DNA from: Paraburkholderia largidicola
GTDB taxonomy: Bacteria > Pseudomonadota > Gammaproteobacteria > Burkholderiales > Burkholderiaceae
Reading direction: 5' to 3'
NCBI RefSeq assembly: GCF_013426895.1
Contig: NZ_AP023174.1
Location: 2,914,001-2,978,000, forward strand
Length of the DNA stretch: 64,000 nt
Made by a program: the position numbers and the translations under genes. The notes beneath the pieces were generated by a model. That model was not told the DNA's origin. It did no database searches and was given only the letters and a program-made list of their open reading frames with translations. Shown here piece after piece: positions 61,403 through 64,000 of this stretch (the stretch's first letter is position 1; each line of letters starts with the position of its first letter).

Positions 61403-62746
61403 TCAATCAGACGTTTCGCTGCTCACCCGCTCGATCCGTTTCTCGCGCGCGACGCGCGGCAGCAGCACCTGGCGCGCCCATTGCGCGCAAGGCCGCTCGA
61501 TGCGCGTCGCGCTGATCCGCGCGGCCACATAGCTCGCGCAGCATGCGAACACGGCGGCGATCATGAATCCGAGCACGGGCACGCGGTGATCGAGCGCATC
61601 GAGGGGCGTCTTCAACGCAACGCGCACGGCCAGGATCACGACGAAGCTCCAGATATACAACCCGTAGCTGTTCTGCCCGAAGGCGGCAACGATCCGCGCG
61701 CCCGGATAACGGCGCGGCAGTTGCGCGAGCAGCAGCAACAGCGCGGCCGCCGCGCACGCGGCGACGGTCGGCGCGAGCCAGTGCGCCAGACCAAGCCCCG
61801 AACCCGTCGCGTACAGCAGCGCGAGTAACGCGGCACAGGCAGCGAGCGTGCACGCGATGCCGAACATCGACAGCTTCATGCCGTCGCGCAACAGAAGCCG
61901 CTTGCCATAGCGCGCGAGCACGAAGCCGACGACGAAGCATGGCAGTTGCGTCGGCGGCCAGTAGTAGAGGAACGAGTTGTTTTCGACGGTGCAGACTTCG
62001 TCGGTGCAGGCGCCCGCCGTCAGTGCCACGGCGCTGATCACCAGCAGCGCCAGCGACGTGCGCCACAAGCCGCGCCGCGTGCGCGTCGCGATGAAGATGA
62101 ACGGCGCGAACAGATAGAAGCACATCTCCACGCCAATCGACCATCCGCCCGGCACCACCGTATTGACGGCGCTCGGCACCCACGCATGGATGAAAACGAG
62201 ATTCGCGACGACATCGCTGACGCCATGTGGCGCTGTGACCTGCGTATCGAAGCGGCCCGCCAGATGATTGCCGAGCGAATACACGGCAATCGCGACGTAA
62301 TACAGCGGTGCAATGCGAAAGAAACGCTTGATGTAGAAGCGTCGCGCAATCAACGAACGATCGTTGCCGAAGCGCCTGGATTCTTCTTCGAGCGTCAGCA
62401 TGATCGTCACAGCGCTGATGACGAAGAACAGCTGCACGCCGTATTGCCCCATATCCGACACGGCTTGCAGCCACGCGGGGAGCGCGGGCATGAAGAGCGC
62501 GAGATGCACGAGAATCACGCCGACGATAGCGAGCGCGCGGCCGGCATCGAGCGCGGCGACGCGAGCTTCTTCGTGCGCCGCGGCCTTCGAAACGGACGCA
62601 CTCGCCGCCGCGTTTCCTGACGAGACGTGTGCAGCGACATGCGTAGCCGCGTGCGCGCCAGGCGTCCCCGCCGCGCTCGCGCGGGTCCGCTCCACGCAGC
62701 GGCTGCCGATGCGATCAAGCCATGTCAGCGTTCCTGTGAAGCTCAC
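61403..62746 (-). CDS. Acyltransferase 3 family membrane protein (OafA-like)
   Basis: Integral membrane O-acyltransferase of 447 residues, modifying surface sugars. The GTG at 62746 with GGGGAGG six bases before it is chosen over an upstream ATG in arginine-rich sequence. After a 65-residue Ala-rich start come about ten membrane segments: LDAGRALAIVGVILVHLALF with the conserved Arg-x10-His pattern of the family, then RRFYIKRFFRIAPLYYVAIA and WSIGVEMCFYLFAPFIFIAT. No SGNH domain follows. Confidence 0.82.
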   Translation of the reverse strand: MSFTGTLTWLDRIGSRCVERTRASAAGTPGAHAATHVAAHVSSGNAAASASVSKAAAHEEARVAALDAGRALAIVGVILVHLALFMPALPAWLQAVSDMGQYGVQLFFVISAVTIMLTLEEESRRFGNDRSLIARRFYIKRFFRIAPLYYVAIAVYSLGNHLAGRFDTQVTAPHGVSDVVANLVFIHAWVPSAVNTVVPGGWSIGVEMCFYLFAPFIFIATRTRRGLWRTSLALLVISAVALTAGACTDEVCTVENNSFLYYWPPTQLPCFVVGFVLARYGKRLLLRDGMKLSMFGIACTLAACAALLALLYATGSGLGLAHWLAPTVAACAAAALLLLLAQLPRRYPGARIVAAFGQNSYGLYIWSFVVILAVRVALKTPLDALDHRVPVLGFMIAAVFACCASYVAARISATRIERPCAQWARQVLLPRVAREKRIERVSSETSD

Positions 62747-62833
62747 GCAAATCCTCCCCTTGCGAGCCGGATGCTTCGCCCGCCTGCGCGCACGCGACGC
62801 GTGCAGCATGCTGCAGCAATGAATGGGCCGGAA

Positions 62834-63979
62834 TCAGGACAGCTGCCCACCGACGGGCATTTCCTCACGCACCGACGCATTGCGTTTGGCCGGGAACAGC
62901 GCATTGCGCAGCCGCAGGAACGGATACTCGACGGCACGCGTCATCACGTAGCCCGCGATGATCGCGACGGCAGCCTGCGCGGCCAGCGCGACGAACCAGA
63001 TCGCGGCGGGCGGCAAGCCAAGCGCCGTCGCCTTGCGGATCACGATGTCGCCGGGCGCGAGCGCGAGCGAATGCCACAGGTAGATACCGTACGAATACAC
63101 GCCGAGCCACGCAACCCCGCGGTACACGCGCGAAGCGCGCACTTTGCCCGAGTGTTCGAGCATCAGCACGATGAACGCGCAAAAGCCGATCGCCTGAATC
63201 GTATAGCCGATGCTTTCGTCGAGCGGCTCGTGCTTCGTCGCGAGCACGAGCCACGCGACCAGCACGGCCACGACGGCCAGCAGCCAACCGGTACGCTTCG
63301 CGATGCCTTGATAGACATCGGGCTTCATCCAGTAGATCGCGGCAAGGATCACGCCGTACAGCAAACTGTCGATCCGGTACTGCGTATAAAAAAACGCGGC
63401 CTGCAGATCGCCGCCCGCGACTACGAGGCAACGCGCGATCAGCACGATCACGCAGATCCCGCCGAGCACGCTGATGATCGAGCCGGCGCGCATCTTCCAG
63501 CGCGCGAACAGCAGCAGCAACGCGGGCAGAAAGAGATAGAAGTGCTCCTCGACGGCGAGGCTCCACGTCTGCGAGATCGACGTGCCGAAGTAGTTCTGCA
63601 AGTGCGTCAGGTTCTGCCAGAGAAACGAATCCAGCGGATGACGGCCGACAACCGAATGAAACAGGATCAGCACGTAGTAAGCGGGCCAGATCTTGAACAT
63701 CCGCCGCACGATGAAGCGGCCCGCGTCGACGTGGCCCTTCTCCGCGTATTGACGCAGCAGCAGCCCGCCCACCAGAAAGCCGCTCAGCGTGAAGAACAGG
63801 TTCACGCCCTCGCGGCCGAAGTTCTTCAGCGGATACTCGATGATCGAGATCAGCGCGCTGCCCGTATGATTCACATGAAAGTGGTAGCCCATCACCGCGA
63901 TGATCGCGATGCCGCGTACGAAGTCGAGTTCGACCGACCTGCCTCGCATCATCGATTGCGCGCTGCCGAATAGCTTCAT
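62834..63979 (-). CDS. Acyltransferase 3 family membrane protein (second)
   Basis: Integral membrane O-acyltransferase of 381 residues, about ten membrane segments. Conserved blocks: LDFVRGIAIIAVMGYHFHVN (Arg-x-His type motif), GREGVNLFFTLSGFLVGGLL, RRMFKIWPAYYVLILFHSVV, and WSLAVEEHFYLFLPALLLLF. AAGGGG lies upstream of the ATG at 63979. It precedes the other acyltransferase on the same strand by 87 bp; they are distinct in sequence, so they probably modify different sugars or use different acyl groups. Confidence 0.85.
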   Translation of the reverse strand: MKLFGSAQSMMRGRSVELDFVRGIAIIAVMGYHFHVNHTGSALISIIEYPLKNFGREGVNLFFTLSGFLVGGLLLRQYAEKGHVDAGRFIVRRMFKIWPAYYVLILFHSVVGRHPLDSFLWQNLTHLQNYFGTSISQTWSLAVEEHFYLFLPALLLLFARWKMRAGSIISVLGGICVIVLIARCLVVAGGDLQAAFFYTQYRIDSLLYGVILAAIYWMKPDVYQGIAKRTGWLLAVVAVLVAWLVLATKHEPLDESIGYTIQAIGFCAFIVLMLEHSGKVRASRVYRGVAWLGVYSYGIYLWHSLALAPGDIVIRKATALGLPPAAIWFVALAAQAAVAIIAGYVMTRAVEYPFLRLRNALFPAKRNASVREEMPVGGQLS

Positions 63980-64000
63980 GCCCGTTCCCCTTCGACGTCG

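Overview
The window is GC-rich DNA from a betaproteobacterium of the Burkholderiaceae, most like Paraburkholderia or Caballeronia. I infer this from the order ybgC-tolQRAB-pal-cpoB, a three-gene xanthine dehydrogenase operon, a homogentisate operon, a secreted 3-hydroxybutyrate oligomer hydrolase, high-GC codon use, and intergenic palindromes built on CCTACTTTTCTTTGC, which I recall from that genus. I see no prophage, transposase, rRNA operon or CRISPR array. About 56 protein genes and one tRNA (Lys, UUU) are supported.

Layout. 0-5 kb: the C-terminal half of an RND efflux pump, then LysE, RarD/EamA and TauE/SafE membrane proteins and a small orphan protein. 5-11 kb: 3HB-oligomer hydrolase, a BON-domain periplasmic protein, a membrane-anchored TAXI receptor and a DsbA-fold isomerase-like protein. 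11.5-18.7 kb: a LysR regulator, the xdhA-xdhB-xdhC operon (with a short XdhC) and an MFS exporter. 19.6-26.3 kb: a four-gene minus-strand set for aspartate to alanine conversion and exchange (two AspT-type antiporters, AspD decarboxylase, a class V aminotransferase). 26.9-32 kb: a LysR regulator with D-lactate dehydrogenase, an unknown protein and an enoyl-CoA hydratase. 31.6-39 kb: two MFS proteins, then the AAHS transporter-hmgA-fahA operon for homogentisate and a catalytically degenerate EAL protein. 39-43.7 kb: IclR regulator divergent from glutaryl-CoA dehydrogenase, 1-Cys peroxiredoxin, and a YqjD/YqjE/DUF3318 envelope-stress trio. 43.7-46.6 kb: a tightly overlapped type IV minor-pilin operon. 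46.7-55.7 kb: glyA-nrdR, an SDR, the Tol-Pal operon and tRNA-Lys. 56-64 kb: part of a surface-polysaccharide cluster (three glycosyltransferases, a Wzx-like flippase, two O-acyltransferases) continuing past the window.

The most unusual signal is a non-coding element present three times (1441-2098, 18789-19446, 28997-29654). Every copy is exactly 658 bp, with 117-bp terminal inverted arms and a second, internal inverted pair. The middle copy has its asymmetric core flipped relative to the other two. Around each copy the plus strand switches from G+T-rich on the left to A+C-rich on the right, and this does not follow gene direction at the first copy. I do not know a name or function for it.

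Function calls rest on motif recognition by eye. Start codons were picked by ribosome binding site and by where family similarity begins. No database search was run.
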